The notes under the pieces are model-generated. The model saw only the letters and a program-made list of their open reading frames with translations. It ran no database searches and had not been told where the DNA came from. The position numbers and the translations under genes were made by a program. From Desulfobacterales bacterium (GTDB taxonomy: Bacteria > Desulfobacterota > Desulfobacteria > Desulfobacterales > C00003060): a DNA stretch of 5,239 bases. Shown here piece after piece: positions 4,888 through 5,239 of the stretch (the stretch's first letter is position 1; every line of letters begins with the position of its first letter). The DNA is taken from assembly GCA_030668505.1 (NCBI GenBank), contig DAOUTV010000164.1, forward strand, positions 1-5,239, given 5' to 3'.

Positions 4888-5211
4888 CTACTGGACGGGT
4901 GGGATAGAGCCCGTCAGCACATTACGCTGCAATTTTTTGAACACTTCTACCTTGGCCTGCTTTCGTTGTGCATTCCAGAGGTCCAGTTTGGCCTGCATGT
5001 ATAGCCAGCTTTCAGGGGATGTCTTCGTCGCCTTGCCTATTCTGACGGCCATTTCCGGGCTCATTGCCGCTTTGCAATTGATCAGTGCAGACAAAGTCTT
5101 CCGTGTAACCCCTAAGTGCCTTGCGGTTTCTGTTACTGTTAAGCCGAGCGGCTTGATAACATCTTCCCTTAGAACCTCACCAGGATGAGTTGGTTTTCTT
5201 CGAGTGGTCAT
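4888..5211 (-). CDS. higA: HigA-family antitoxin (XRE helix-turn-helix)
   Basis: The 107-residue protein starts MTTRRKPTHPGEVLREDVIK, the HPGE-x-L-x-E-D signature of the HigA addiction-module antitoxins. The helix-turn-helix follows: LTVTETARHLGVTRKTLSALINCKAAMSPEMAVRIGKA (24-61). Family members bind and neutralise the HigB mRNA-cleaving toxin and repress the higBA promoter as dimers. PESWLYMQAKLDLWNAQ (66-82) is the conserved C-terminal helix of the family. The tail after about 90 is somewhat longer than usual. The ATG at 5211 has a strong ribosome-binding site. The gene lies 16 bases after the stop of a frame ending DYH, as expected for higB, so the order is toxin first, antitoxin second. 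Expression is probably autoregulated from a promoter beyond the right edge. Confidence 0.93.
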   Translation of the reverse strand: MTTRRKPTHPGEVLREDVIKPLGLTVTETARHLGVTRKTLSALINCKAAMSPEMAVRIGKATKTSPESWLYMQAKLDLWNAQRKQAKVEVFKKLQRNVLTGSIPPVQ

Positions 5212-5217
5212 TTGGAA

Positions 5218-5222
5218 CCTCC
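5218..5222 (-). promoter_or_regulatory. Ribosome-binding site of higA
   Basis: GGAGG on the minus strand (5222-5218) lies six bases before the higA ATG. It fixes the start at 5211. It sits in the 16-base gap after the upstream stop codon. Confidence 0.85.
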
Positions 5223-5227
5223 AGTTT

Positions 5228-5239
5228 TCAATGATAGTC
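5228..5239 (-). CDS. higB: Last codons of a probable HigB toxin gene
   Basis: At the right edge the minus strand reads GAC TAT CAT TGA, giving a C-terminus Asp-Tyr-His-stop. HigB/RelE-type toxins next to HigA commonly end in this tripeptide, and they usually precede higA by a few bases. Only three codons are in the window, so the identification rests on position plus this short ending. Confidence 0.6.
   Translation of the reverse strand, partial: DYH

Noticed and set aside
4802..5188. Plus-strand open frame of 128 codons
   Set aside because: It runs opposite higA, which has a clear family match and a strong ribosome-binding site. The translation looks random and cysteine-rich.

Overview
The window looks like a chromosomal piece of a bacterium, most likely an anaerobic deltaproteobacterium (Desulfobacterota, possibly a sulfate reducer). 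This is an inference from the mix of gene families: a bacterial PAC2-family protein, a CooT-type small nickel protein, a Ski2/HelY-like DEAH helicase and a HigBA module. Promoters of sigma-70 type and moderate GC with AT-rich intergenic DNA fit this. No marker gene fixes the taxonomy.

Left part (1-1250), minus strand: the first 41 codons of an unrecognised protein (1-124) lie downstream of a PAC2-family gene (193-1047). The PAC2 gene diverges from a small plus-strand nickel-binding gene, cooT (1253-1447). The divergent region holds two TTGACA boxes placed back to back as a perfect inverted repeat. The plus-strand promoter is strong (TTGACA-18-TATACT). The minus-strand promoter would start transcription at the PAC2 ATG itself. 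The cooT message would carry a leader of about 120 nt with a long hairpin.

Middle part (1448-1724): a complete tRNA-Ala(GGC) gene on the minus strand, with encoded CCA, its own promoter and a terminator hairpin. Two very short open frames lie between the tRNA and the helicase gene.

Main gene (1725-4472, plus): a 915-residue superfamily 2 RNA helicase of the Ski2/Mtr4/HelY type. It has a full motif set, a three-cysteine cluster and a C-terminal DSHCT-like region, and probably remodels RNA.

Right part (4473-5239): a 415-base gap between convergent genes. It holds a 197-bp MITE-like element (4540-4736) with imperfect terminal inverted repeats and a nested hairpin core. One arm of the element seems to carry a 45-base insertion. 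Next comes a spacer with small palindromes, then higA (4888-5211, minus) and the last three codons of what is probably higB, together the end of a toxin-antitoxin operon.

The genes do not form one pathway; this is housekeeping plus accessory DNA. The most unusual material is non-coding: the element at 4540-4736, the cooT leader hairpin and the palindromic divergent promoter.
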